This document shows positions 44,800 to 56,209 of a DNA stretch of 64,000 nt, piece by piece. The stretch covers positions 47,217,382-47,281,381 of the forward strand of contig NC_061863.1 in the NCBI RefSeq assembly GCF_907164915.1, in the 5' to 3' direction. A program made the translations under genes and the position numbers. Origin of the DNA: Impatiens glandulifera (taxonomy: Eukaryota; Streptophyta; Magnoliopsida; Ericales; Balsaminaceae). Position 1 is the stretch's first letter. The number at the start of each line of letters is the position of its first letter. The notes beneath the pieces were generated by a model. The model worked only from the letters and a program-made list of their open reading frames with translations, was not told where the DNA came from and ran no database searches.

Positions 44800-46030
44800 A
44801 TAAAAAATATATATATTATTTACATATTAAGATATTGATTGAAAATGTAAAGAACTCCATTATGGGATGGGCTACAAAGAGACTATCTTATGCTTATCGT
44901 AGTGAACTTGTCAAGAAGGTGGTTATGAGAACTATTGGTTATTGGGCGCAGCAAATGGTTCTCCCAAAGAAAGTCATGAAAGAGCTTAATCAACTTATGA
45001 AGAATTTCATTTGGGAGAGCCAAGGGCGTGGATGCAAGAATGTGAAATTGCTTGATGTTTGTAAGCCCAAGGAAGAGGGAGACGTTGATCTTAAAGATAG
45101 TATTGAATGGAACAAAACTCCCACTTATCAGCATTTCTGGGCGTTAGAGAAAAAAACAAGATTCAATATGGGTTCGATGGGTGCACTCGAGGTTCATAAG
45201 AACGAAGGTCAACATTTGAACGTGCAAAATTAAGATAGAAATGACGTAGTCTCTAAAAAGGATTATGAAACTCAAAGATAGTGCTAGTAAGATGCTCAAG
45301 ATTCATATTAGAAATGAGATTGAAATCTTGTTTTGGCATGACCCTTGGTTCGAGAATCAACTAACTATTCTTAATAGAGATTTTGTTCTTACTCGAACTA
45401 GGAGGAAATCTCATTTGGCTACTATTCTTCAAGTCAAGAATGGGTTATGGAACAATCTTTTGAGGAGTATTCCAGAAGGAACGAGGATCCTTGATTTTAT
45501 ATTTTCTTATCATTTTAATGATCGTAAGGATTCTCGAGTTAGGGTGTTGAATATGAAGACATGTTTTCCTCGAGGTTAACATGAGATGTTGTTCGTGCTA
45601 AAGGGGAGTTAGTACCATGATTTCATTTGTTGTGGTCTTCAAAAGTCATTCTTAGTCACCAATTCATCTTGTGGTTGGTGTTTCATAGAAGGCTTAATAG
45701 CGATATCGAATCAAGAAGTACATGAATATTCTGGATTCAAGTTGTCTTTTATGTATAGGAATGAAGAGATCATAAATCATATTCTTGAGGGCTGCCCATT
45801 TTCTTCTTTATTTTAGGATAAGTTTTCCACATCCACGAGTCTTCTTAATTTTTCAAGAGAATTGATTGATATTAAAAATGTTTCTCTCATCAAGATAAAG
45901 GGTAAAGACTTTTCTTTAAATGTCTTTAAGTGTTTATTTGGCAATATTGTTTATCACATTTGGATGTACTGTAATGCGAGAGCTTTTTTCTAGAGTTCGA
46001 AATGATATTGAACAAATTTGGAGAGATATC
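44800..46030 (+). pseudogene. L1-type LINE ORF2 remnant, 3' part
   Basis: The plus strand carries the region after the RT core of plant LINE ORF2. It reads WATKRLSYAYRSELVKKVVM, then YWAQQMVLPKKVMKELNQLM, NFIWESQGRG, and KPKEEGDVDL. After a frameshift near 45235 it has EILFWHDPWFENQ, then the zf-RVT-like part with EIINHILEGCPFSSLF and finally GNIVYHIWMYCNARAFF. The endonuclease and RT active-site portion are missing, as is usual for a 5'-truncated insertion. Several stops and shifts show age. No poly-A tail is evident; a long TA run lies about 60-80 bp downstream. Confidence 0.82.
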
Positions 46031-46108
46031 ATTTTTTTTTATAGAAACTCACTTATTCGAATGTGCACACATTAACTTTCAAATTTCAAAAACAAACAAA
46101 CTATCCAT

Positions 46109-46109
46109 T

Positions 46110-46149
<40 letters not shown>
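46109..46149. repeat. (TA)n microsatellite
   Basis: About 20 perfect TA repeats just beyond the LINE remnant. Confidence 0.95.
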
Positions 46150-46152
<3 letters not shown>

Positions 46153-48063
46153 TTTGAAAAGTTAACTTACTAAATTTTAAAAAAAATATTTATTCAGATT
46201 TTAACTTAAATTAATATTTTAAATGATTAAACAGTATAATATTTTTATTTGAAAAATATAAAAAAAAATATTTAAAATTATAATTCAAAACTAAAAAAAG
46301 TGAAATTTAGAATGATAAAAACATATCAATGGTTTAAATTACATTACAATTTTAATTCTAATTCTTAATCTTATATAATCTATCAAATACCTGAGTGTGT
46401 TTGGTAGTCATGAAATTTGAAATTAAATTAGAGGGTCAAATTTCAATTGTTAGGTTTATAAAACATTTAAGATTTAAAATGGAATTAAAATTTTAATGAA
46501 ATTCAAATTATGTTATAGTGTGTTTTTATAATTATCAATTCCACTCTTTCTTATTTTGGAATTGTAATTTTAATTTTTTTTCTATATTTTATAAACAAAA
46601 ATATATTATTATTTTATCATTTATAACACGTTTAACGTGTTAAACCGTCATTTTTTTAATTTATAAAGTAAAAATGTCGAACCATTTTTTTTAATTGAGT
46701 AAGTTAACCTTTCAAAATCATATATTTTTTTAATTTAGAAAGTTAATTGTATTTTGTTTTTGTTTTTTTAATTTAGGGAGTTAACATACCGAACCAATAT
46801 TTTTATTTATTTATTTAGTAAATTAAATGTCGAACCGATATTTTATTTTTCATGAGAATCGACATTTACACAAAAACTTTTGATACTCGAGTTATCCTAA
46901 TAGGTTGTGTCAAATAAATATCTTAATAATATATATGCAAATTATTTTTATTGTATTTTTGTTTCAAACATAAAATTTAAAATTAAATTACAATTCTAAA
47001 GTTTTTCAAAAAATAATAATTAAATTGTAATTTATCGTCAATTTTTGTAGAATTAAAATTACAATATCATTTACAATTTTAATTTCACATATAAAGTTTT
47101 TTATTAAAAAAATTATTTTCGTACAATTAATATTAATTTATAAATTTATTTAAATAAAAATAAACTATATATTCATTAAAAAAAATTGTCATTCATCCAT
47201 CTTATGGCTAACTTTGAGATAAGAATGAGTACTCGTATATTCGATACTTTTGGGTATTCGATGATCAGGTTCAGGTATTTTATATCGGATTCGGAATCGA
47301 GATTAGAAATATGGAGTAAAATGATTACTCAATCGGGTTCTGGGATAAAGAGATTGTGAAATCGAAATCCGATACCCAAAATATTAATATTAAAATATAT
47401 ATTAAAATTTAAAATGATCTATAACATCATTTTAATTTATCTTTCATATAACTTATAATCTTCACATTATTTAATAATAAAAAAAATTCTCTTTACTCAT
47501 GCTTCATTTTTTTCAAGTGAAACAATCTTTTCAATGAATTGGTAACTATGCGGTGGCCACTGATCGGAAGCGGTGGATGAATTGTAAGATGGACGGTGTC
47601 ATCAGCAGTCATCATCACTATCCTTGACTCATTGGTCAATGTTGATTCCAAAGCAGGTGCTGTCACTTTCCCTCTCTGTTTTTCACTTGGGTGGGGACGG
47701 TGGAGTGAAACCACCCAAATTCAAACACCTGTATTCTGTGCATCTTACCAATTTTCTATTGCTTTTCTTGAAGCTTCTCTCGCCCAGACTTCAGATTCAT
47801 CTTTCTGATCTGTTTTTTAACTTTCATTCCTCATCTTCTTACTTACTCATCAACTCCACTTACTATTCAATTCAAGGTATATTTATTATCTTCACTTACT
47901 CTGCATCTTGTTCATTCTTTCTTCAATTTAGTTCTGCTTCCATGCAATATAGATAGTGAATATAAAGAGATTCAATCAAGTTACAAAGATCTGTGTCTTA
48001 CTTACGTTACGTAGCTCTTGCACCCTTACTAAGTGATCTGTTAGACTATAACTAAACTGTGAT
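46150..48063. other. Spacer and 5' region of the sugar transporter
   Basis: This is AT-rich to about 47480. It includes a MITE-like GTGTGTTTGGTAG word at 46395 and a stretch 47220-47370 built of GGTATTCGAT/CGGATTC-type words. From 47560 to 48060 it is less AT-rich and pyrimidine-rich and probably holds the transporter promoter, leader and perhaps a leader intron. Confidence 0.45.
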
Positions 48064-51000
48064 ATGTGGGTTCGTCTGCGTGAATCTTCATCTATATCCA
48101 AGCGGTTACCTTCAAGGGATTCAGAATCATCTGATGTAGAACAAAGTTCAGGTAAATGCGCCAATCTTTTACACAATAATAATATGGGCCAAGATAATAC
48201 ACATCCTAGATGGAAGCATTCATTCCCTCATGTCATTGCGGCAACCATTGTATCCTTCCTGTTTGGATATCACATTGGGTATGTTCCCATTTTCAAATTC
48301 ATGTTCCAATTTCTTCTCATATATAGTTGTTAATGAAACCATTAACTATGCAGAGTTGTTAATGAACCATTAGAAAGCATCTCAATTGACCTTAATTTCA
48401 GTGGTAATACATTGGCAGAAGGTATTGTTCATTTCAGCATTGTCTTTTTCCATTTTCTTCGACTAAGATTCTTAACAAAAACAAAATCATATGTGAAATT
48501 GAAGGTCTGGTGGTGAGTATATGCCTAGCTGGTGCCTTTTTTGGGTCATTACTCAGTGGTTGGATTGCTGATGGGGTGGGGAGGAGAAAGGCTTTTCAGT
48601 TGTGTGCGCTCCCTTTGATTATTGGTGCTTCCATAAGGTATTATTAACTGCACTTCTTTCCATATTATCATCTTATTGGTCAACCCAAATCTAGGGTTTA
48701 GAATAGTTGAGAAATTGAGATGAAATAGGATTGGATCTTGTATACCATAATAGTTATCTACCTTCTTGTTTTGTGTGGAAAGTACTGATATGCTCATTTT
48801 CAGTGCAATGGCAAATAATTTGCCCAGTATGCTAATTGGAAGATTACTGGTTGGGATTGGATTAGGAGTGGGGCCTCCTGTTGCATCTCTATATATTGCC
48901 GAGGTAAAGAGTTCAACTATTACCTGCATGAGAAATGATGCACAAACGGTAATCTTACCCTTCTCTAATTGTGCTTTCATATGGCAGATTTCCCCGGCTT
49001 TTGTTAGAGGTACATATGGTAGCTTCATTCAAATTGCTACATGTTTTGGACTAATTGCGGCTCTGCTCATTGGAATCCCTGTCAAGAGAGTTGATGGGTG
49101 GTAAAGAAAATAGTTTTAACTTCTAATTAGTTACCACTTACCTACCTATCTTTGTGGTCTTGATGGTTTTTTCTCGCTTGGTGTTCACAATTGAATGACC
49201 TTTCTGGTTAGGTGGCGTCTCTGTTTCTGGGTATCTACAATTCCAGCGGTCATACTTATCATTTCCATGATCTTTTGTGCTGAGAGTCCATATTGGCTGT
49301 ACAAGGTTTGTCCTTCTGTAGTTCTGTTTTCCCTTCCATTTCATATTCTTCTTCTGATCTGCTAGTTTTTTATGACCTTGTTTGCGTTTGATTCTATAGC
49401 CTGTGTTTGGATGACAATAATTAAAACAAGGATTAAAATTTTAACTTCAATTCTATAAAAATTGGCATTGAAATACAATCTAATGTCCATGTTTGAAAAA
49501 AGTTATAGAATTGTAATTCTTAAGAGATCTTTATTGTTTTTTTCCTTACTTTTTTTTCTCTGTTTTAAATGCTTATAGGCATCTAAAAATCGTTTTCAAA
49601 GATAACCAAACACAACTTAATGAAACGTGTGATTAAGAATTGAGGGATAGCGTGGGGGCATGAGGAACATTGTAGGCAGGGTTGAAAACTTGAAATCTGT
49701 GATTAAGAATTGATTTTCTTTGCTAATTTAAGTGAAATTGGAAGTAAAAGGAGCACACTTATCTTAATTCCGTTAGAATTCAAATTCAAAATTCAATCCC
49801 ACCTTTTAAGTGCTTAAACAAACTTCAAGAATTGGCACCCCCAATTCCAATATCAATGCCAATTTTTCTATAACCCAACACAACCTAAGAATTTGTTTTT
49901 TGTCTGGCCTGATGCAAAACCTCCGAAAATATATTCAATTTGTTGAAGCTGCAATTATTCTTATGTTTTGAGCACTACTGGTGCATGTCATATTAGAAAA
50001 ATATGTAGCATAAATAAGATAAACTCAAATTTTGTTGCATAGTTGTGTATACAAGTGTTTTTCATGCTGATGCTTCTTGTTGGTTGAATAGCGTGGTCGG
50101 ATTTCTGAAGCTGAAACAGAATTCGAGAGGCTGTTAGGAGGATCACATGTCAGTTCGGCAATGACAGAATTGACAAAGTCTGACAGAGGGGATGACTCTG
50201 ACTCTATAAAGTTCTTGGATATATTTTCTGGTCGTCATTCCAGAGGTACCTGCATAGTTTTTCAACTAGATTCATGAGAATTGTGACTTTGTGACCCTTC
50301 AACTGCTTTCCTTCCTTCTCCCCATGAGTGTGGATATTAATCGTTCATTTTGCAGTGGTTTTTATTGGGTCAACCCTGTTTGCTTTACAACAGCTATCTG
50401 GAATAAACGCGGTCTTCTACTACTCATCAACTGTTTTTAAAAGAGCTGGAGTATCGTCAAATCTGGCAAATATTTTCATAGGAATTTCCAACTTCTTAGG
50501 TACATGAGCTTTATTTAGTAGCTTATGTTGGTTCTGTTGTTTGACCTTTCAAAATCTATTTCAGGATCTATTATTGCCTTATCTTTGATGGATAAATTGG
50601 GGAGAAAGGTTCTACTTTTATGGAGCTTCTCTGGCATGGTAAAAAGTGATATAGTTTCAATTTCAACATTCACTAGTCAGTTAAAAGTTTTTGGCTATCA
50701 AGTTATAAGAAAATCGAGAGATACGAAGAAATAGATTTATCATTACAAATTACAACTCCAATCAATTCAAGATGACCTCATGCATTTATTTGGTATACTC
50801 ACAGGCTATGTCAATGGCTCTGCAAGCAACTGTGCCCGGCCTATCTTCATCGGATATTACGGCTCTTTACCTATCAGTTGGTGGAATGTTGTTGTAAGTA
50901 TCATGATCCAAATTATAGTGTCTAATTTCTTTTTTGCTTGATTTGGTATAGATATTTTTCTAGATCGGATCATTGTGAATTTTTACTGACATAAAAAATG

Positions 51001-51449
51001 TATATTTTTTACCTCATGAAAAAAAGTTTGTTAATTGTACTAGATGATGATGCAGGTTTGTTCTAACATTTGCTATTGGAGCTGGACCTGTTCCAGGTCT
51101 TCTCCTACCAGAGATTTTCCCTAGCCGTATACGAGCCAAGGCAATGGCATTTTCTATGTCTGTTCACTGGGTAATGAATGATGCCCATGACTTTTGATGG
51201 TATAATTATTTGAACCATATTCTAGAACTTGTTTGTTCTAACTTTACCAAATTATTGGTGGTCCAGGTGTTCAACTTTTTAGTGGGATTACTATTCTTGC
51301 CATTACTTGACCAACTTGGCCCTCAGGTATTGTACACCATATTTGGTACATTTTGCTTGATGGCAGTGGCTTTTGTCAAGAGAAATGTTATGGAAACAAA
51401 AGGAAAATCCCTCCAAGAGATTGAGATAGCTCTTCTTACAGAAGATTAG
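48064..51449 (+). CDS. pGlcT2: Plastidic glucose transporter 2-like, MFS sugar carrier
   Basis: Twelve exons close in frame: 48064-48278, 48354-48421, 48505-48637, 48804-48903, 48988-49100, 49212-49305, 50092-50245, 50356-50499, 50565-50638, 50805-50893, 51056-51170 and 51267-51449, giving 493 aa. MFS sugar-porter motifs are in order: FLFGYHIGVVNEPLESIS, GWIADGVGRRKAF (loop 2-3), GRLLVGIGLGVGPP, AESPYWLYKRGR (PESP-like), LFALQQLSGINAVFYYSS, MDKLGRKVLLL (loop 8-9), GPVPGLLLPEIFPSRIRAKA and ETKGKSLQEIE at the C-terminus. The start MWVRLRESSS and the body fit the pGlcT2 branch (Arabidopsis At1g67300 type) better than SGB1/pGlcT3; this is recall-based. About twelve membrane helices are expected. 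The N-terminus is hydrophilic, and plastid targeting is presumed from the family name only. Intron 6 (786 bp) is the longest. Confidence 0.93.
49405..49890. mobile_element. Foldback MITE-like insertion in transporter intron 6
   Basis: Inside the 786-bp intron, CCTGTGTTTGGATGAC near 49402 and the inverse of AACCCAACACAACCTA near 49870 form weak terminal inverted repeats. Further in, TCTATAAAAATTGGCATTGA (about 49452) is matched inversely by TCAATGCCAATTTTTCTATA (about 49852). This suggests a decayed non-autonomous DNA element that lengthened the intron. No target duplication was identified. Confidence 0.5.
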
Positions 51450-52165
51450 AATGAAAGTAATGTTCAAATATCATGCACGGGTTAAAGGTCTAGGATAAAT
51501 AAGACACGATCATATATAGAAATACTCATGTTTCGGTTTTGCTATTCGTTGATAAAACCTCAGCCTAATTGAAGGAAAGAATATTGTCTGTAAAGTTTGA
51601 AAAAACCATTTGATCCTTCAACTTGTACTTCTAAATGAAATCTCAATTCTTTATAAAATAGTGATTAGTTAATAACAATACATTATACTAATTTATGCTT
51701 GTGAACTGAAGTTGAGATTTTTTTTTAAAGTAATCAAGGGTTCGAGGGACCACACAACATGTTTCAATTCAAACTTGAGACATTTAGTATTTTCAGTTCG
51801 CTCATATTTATCGAGCATAAGAATAACTCTAATCAAAGTAGAAATAACATGATTAAGACAAAGGTAAATTAGGAAAGTTTTATGGCCTTTCATCAGCCCC
51901 AAAGCACATACAACAACATAAATAATATTACAACACACAATTGTTCCCACCAAGAACCATGCATATAGTATCAAGAGCAGTCAGCCTTAACAAAAGAAAA
52001 CAACTAATTTTTTTTTCTTTTTCCCAGCAGAGTGACTGCTCATGATATTATATATTTTTCTTGACGAAACCAATCTATATCTAGCTAGCTACATACAATA
52101 TTGCCGCGACACCCAAATAGGAAAAAAAAACGTACAGTCGAACATCTAGTTAGCTAGAGGTTTCT
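51450..52165. other. Convergent 3' spacer
   Basis: About 700 bp between the stop codons of the plus-strand transporter and the minus-strand bHLH gene, so it should hold both 3' UTRs and polyadenylation sites. An open minus frame at 51693-51974 has no family signal and was not called. Confidence 0.55.
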
Positions 52166-55100
52166 CTATCTGAAACCTCCCCCGATGGCTGGGGTCCAAT
52201 AGTCCGCACCATTAATGCTGGTCTCGACTTGCATTGTGCATGATATTGGAACCAGACACAGACCCCTGCTCCTCAGATCTTTCTTTTGCTCTTCATCATG
52301 ACAATCCTGCAGCTGAAGAAGAAGTCAATTATTAAAAACAAAAAACATACCATGAGGGTTGGATTGATCATGGAAACACACCAAATTAAAGTGTTTCATT
52401 ATAAAATGAAGTCAAAGTTTACCTGATGATGATCAGATGTTCCTTTTCTCTTTATGCAGTGGTCATTTAGCAGCTGTAAGTACGTGCAAGAAATACAATT
52501 ACTTTATTGCATTACCCTCTTAATTAATTCATTTCAATATATCAAACTTTAAACAAATATTGTAAAGCTGCAACTGCTAATAATTTAATTTAATTGTTCT
52601 TCCCAAAGGAGTTAAATATGGATCATATATACCTGACCAGGATCATCAGGAAACAGACAGTTTCTTTCCCCTTGGACCTAAAATTTTTAAAAAAATAAGA
52701 ATAATTATTTTAAATACACAAGGAATAAACTTGAATACTATTATAAACTACAAATCTGACCAATTAATAAAGCATTGGTATACTTAATTACTGAAAAAGA
52801 TAATGTAAAAATTGACCTTTATGAGGTTCTATGGGATGACTTTTCATCTTCTTAATAAAAGAAGTTAATTTCACCTTAAATTAAATCCCTCCTATAGATA
52901 CGTACTATGAATATAATTGTAAAATCCATTACTCTTTCTATGCATTTTAGAAAAAAAGAAAAAGAAAAGAGAACCCACATGATATATAGCTCAATTCTAA
53001 ATATTAAAATATATTTACTTTAATTTTATCAATTTTAAATACAAAAAAAAATAATTCAATCAAAACCCAAATAACCTAATTACTTTTTCATCAAATAAAA
53101 TATATATATATATATATATATATTATTTTAAAGATGCTTGTTAAAACTAGAACCACAAATTAAGTCTACTATTTATTCCGGTACCTCTTATCCATTCATT
53201 CAAAGTTTAATATTTCAGAACTAAATTCCTATCAAAATTCATAGAAACATATTCTAAAAAAAATCTTGAATGGGTCTTTATCAGAAAAAGTAAATCTTGA
53301 ATGGGTCTTTTTCAGAAAAAGTAAATCTTGAATGGGTTTTTCTTGATTTGAATTTATATATATATACATGAATTAAGTTAATTAGTTTTTGTGCATAAGA
53401 AAATGTTGGTAATTATAGGAATATAGCATCTTACAGGCTGTTGGTGGCTGATGTTTCCTGCTCCACCGCCCAAGTAAGGCAAGCTTAGGGCCTACAATTC
53501 TCAAGGGGGAAAAGGAATATTAAGGAACACGACAAAAATATCTAGCACTTCAATAACTGCAACAATAAATATGTTTTTTTCCATATTTTATTTATTTAAT
53601 TATAAAAGAAAAAAAGAAAGAAAGAATGGTCACCTCAACTTGACTCTGAAGGAATCTAATATAACCAATAGCTTCTAACAGGACAGAAGCTGTGTCAGTC
53701 TGCAGAAAGAAGTAATACAAAGTTAGCCATGCTTCTTCTTCTTCTTCTTCCCTCCATCCCTTTTCATTTCATCAAAACCCTAACCATAATATGAACAGAA
53801 ATACATTTTTTACCTTCCCAAATGGGGAGACTATCTGGTGAAGAGTTGTTATTCTATCACCTAACTTCTCCTTCCTCACCTGTTTTTATTTATTTATAAA
53901 GATCATCATAAATTTTAGGGCTCAAGTCTAGTTATATCAGACATAGAGAATAAAATATAATGAAAGATGTTAGAAATGGACAATCAAGAAAGACAATTCA
54001 TTCTAGTCCAAATATACATGTGAAATAAAGAAGGAATGTTTTGGATTACTTAATAGATTTATTGAATTACCTTGAACGTGGCCTGGCCCTGAGTTGTACA
54101 AGGCTGAACCCTAGCTTTTTTAACTGCCCCACCCGTGCCTGTGCCTGTTGTACTGCTGTTACACTAATTCACAAAAATACATATAAAAAAAAAATAACAT
54201 CAATTTTTTAATATAACACATTTTTAATGTTGTCTCTAACTTGTTAGGAATTTCAACAATTAATAATAATAATAATAATAACAATAATATAATCAAGTAT
54301 TAGTTTTTAATGTAAGAAGTTAGCATCACGATATGTACCTCTGAAGAGCGATCTGGCGGAGGATGTTTGGGAAAGTCGATGGCTAATTTGTTGGTAGAGA
54401 AATTCAACATGTTATTGTTAATATTGCTGATCAAGGAGTTGCTAACACAATTAGACTTTGGAGACATCATCTGCATCGACCAATTATTATTAGCAGCGGC
54501 TGGCTGCTGAAACTGATCATGATCATGATGATGATGAACCACACTTCCAGCTCCAGCTCCATGCCCATACACTGAGTTATTATAATTTCCTAGCTTCTCT
54601 TGCTTTATTTCCTTGACCAAAGGAAGATGATGATGATGATGATTATGATCTTCAGCTTGGTTCAACACATGGTGATGATGTTTTTCCCAATTCTCAAGTT
54701 TCTTGCCTAATTCAGACTCACATTTATCTTCTTCATGTTCTCCCATAATCCCATCCCTACAGTTCATCATCACTGATTCTCAATCATGTGTATATTTATA
54801 TTCATGTAAGTACATGAATTAGGTTAAGGTCATGAAGCTACAAATAATACTAGTCAAAATGATTTGTTTTCAAGTATACATATTGCTTGCTTCTTAATTA
54901 ATCTTTTTGATATGTGTCTATAGATCCTCATGAGAACATAAGGCTGTAAACTTTTGAATCTTAAAAAATTACCCATTTATTTAATTAGTTGGATAAGCTA
55001 CAAATGAATGAATTAGAGAGATCTAGAGAGAGAGAGAGATAAGCATATATATACATGAGAAGTTGGCTCCATGACTCTGCAGATTGAAGCTCCTGGTTGA

Positions 55101-55377
55101 AGTTGTATTCTCCATGCCAAGTTGAAGTAGAAGAAGAAGAGGAAGAAGAAACGGTTGTCGACGGCGGCGGTGGCGGCGCGTGCAAGAAGTGAGCTGGGAA
55201 AAAGCTTGAAGAAGGCAGCTGAGGAAGAAGGGAAGTAGTAGTAGTAGTATTGGAAGGTGGGTTAGGTCGAGTCATGATCATATTATTGGTATTGTTCCAC
55301 CAATAGCTAGGGTTTCCGCCGGAGACCATAGTCTGCTGCACCGCCGCCGGTGGACTCTGCAAGACTCCACGATTCAT
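52166..55377 (-). CDS. bHLH transcription factor, bHLH68/bHLH123 type
   Basis: Nine exons on the minus strand close in frame: 55377-55055, 54756-54339, 54163-54071, 53879-53814, 53699-53634, 53491-53435, 52677-52633, 52473-52423 and 52312-52166 (the last may start at 52306 through a tandem acceptor), giving 421 or 419 aa. It begins [15 protein letters not shown], typical of this subfamily. The N-terminal half is rich in Ser, Asn and His (HHHHH runs) and acidic. The bHLH lies at about 275-325. Its basic part is [20 protein letters not shown], and helix 1-loop-helix 2 reads [18 protein letters not shown] and then [19 protein letters not shown]. The C-terminus has [15 protein letters not shown], a conserved tail. 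The basic region lacks the His-Glu-Arg E-box contacts. The product is a nuclear regulator; its targets cannot be told from sequence. Confidence 0.94.
53262..53345. repeat. 33-bp tandem repeat in a bHLH intron
   Basis: AATCTTGAATGGGTCTTT plus TCAGAAAAAGTA is repeated about 2.6 times at 33-bp spacing within intron 6 of the bHLH gene. Confidence 0.9.
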
Positions 55378-55800
55378 CTTTTTTTTTTTCAGTGAATAAA
55401 AAACCCAAATTCAAAATTAATCCTTATTTCATGTGTTGTATTTCTCTTTGGATTACTTTTCCCTCTCTATCTAGATGCCCTTTGTGGAAAACTTTGGACT
55501 TCTTTCTGATCTGATCACTAAATTTGCAATAAGTAAGAGAAGATATTAATCTTCCTTTTCTCTCTCTCTCTCTATTGAAAGAGATGATGGGGCTTTTGTC
55601 TTTGTTCACTAGCTGGCTCCTTTCTTTATTAGCTTTCCTTTTTCCTTTGTCTTTAAATTTTTTTAATTTGTTTTTATTTTCTAGTCTCCCACTTTTCTCT
55701 TGCTTTTACTTTATTTCAAAGTGGCCGGGAAAAGTTGGCGTAGCAATTTTCTTTTTAAACAGAAAGAAAATTTAACAAAATTATTATTATTTGAAAAAAA
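55378..55800 (-). promoter_or_regulatory. 5' leader and promoter region of the bHLH gene
   Basis: Directly upstream of the ATG at 55377 the minus strand has an A-rich leader. Around 55560-55575 there is a purine GA run (AGAGAGAGAGAGA), a frequent leader or core-promoter feature of plant transcription factor genes. No certain TATA box was chosen. Confidence 0.4.
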
Positions 55801-55807
55801 AGTTTAA

Positions 55808-56200
55808 GGTAGTTAAGTGATAATAGTGGATATTCTCATCCTAATGTCTTGGGTTTGAGTTCGTGATGTGATAAATTTTGCGATTAAATGATTATATGTG
55901 TTTGCGGGCTACATGTTTAATCCATTGTTCTATTTTTATCCCTCTTCTGGCCTAGCGACAACGTAAATATTATCATCCTAAGGTCCTAGGTTCGAGCCCG
56001 TCAGGTGACAAGTTCTGCGCATAATTAAATGGTTAAAAGTGTTTGCGGTGTCATATTTTTATCCCCTCATCTAGCCTAGCGGCAATGTGAATATTCTTAC
56101 CTTAAGGTTTTGGGTTCGAACTCGTCATGTGACAAGTTCTGCGCTTAGTTAAATGGTTAAATGTGTTTCCGGGTTACATATTTAATTAATCTGTTGTCCC
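55808..56200 (+). repeat. Tandem tRNA-like, SINE-type repeat, three units
   Basis: Units start near 55808, 55951 and 56075. Units 2 and 3 begin CCTAGCGRCAAYGTRAATAT (an A-box-like TAGCGGCAATGTG). About 40 bp later each has a B-box-like motif: TAGGTTCGAGCCCGTC at 55987, GGGTTCGAACTCGTC at 56112, and a weaker GGTTTGAGTTCGTG at 55851. Each then has GTGACAAGTTCTGCGC and AAATGGTTAAATGTGTTTGC. The A/B spacing is tRNA-like, which suggests tRNA-derived SINE heads that multiplied in tandem. No Pol III terminator or full SINE tail was defined. Confidence 0.55.
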
Positions 56201-56209
56201 ATTTATTTA

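Noticed and set aside
51693..51974. Minus-strand open frame between transporter and bHLH
   Set aside because: It has hydrophobic residues but no recognised family, and lies where two 3' UTRs converge.
54300..54338. Extension of the bHLH exon 2 frame past RSSE
   Set aside because: A GT donor at 54338-54337 and the in-phase next exon show this is intron read-through.
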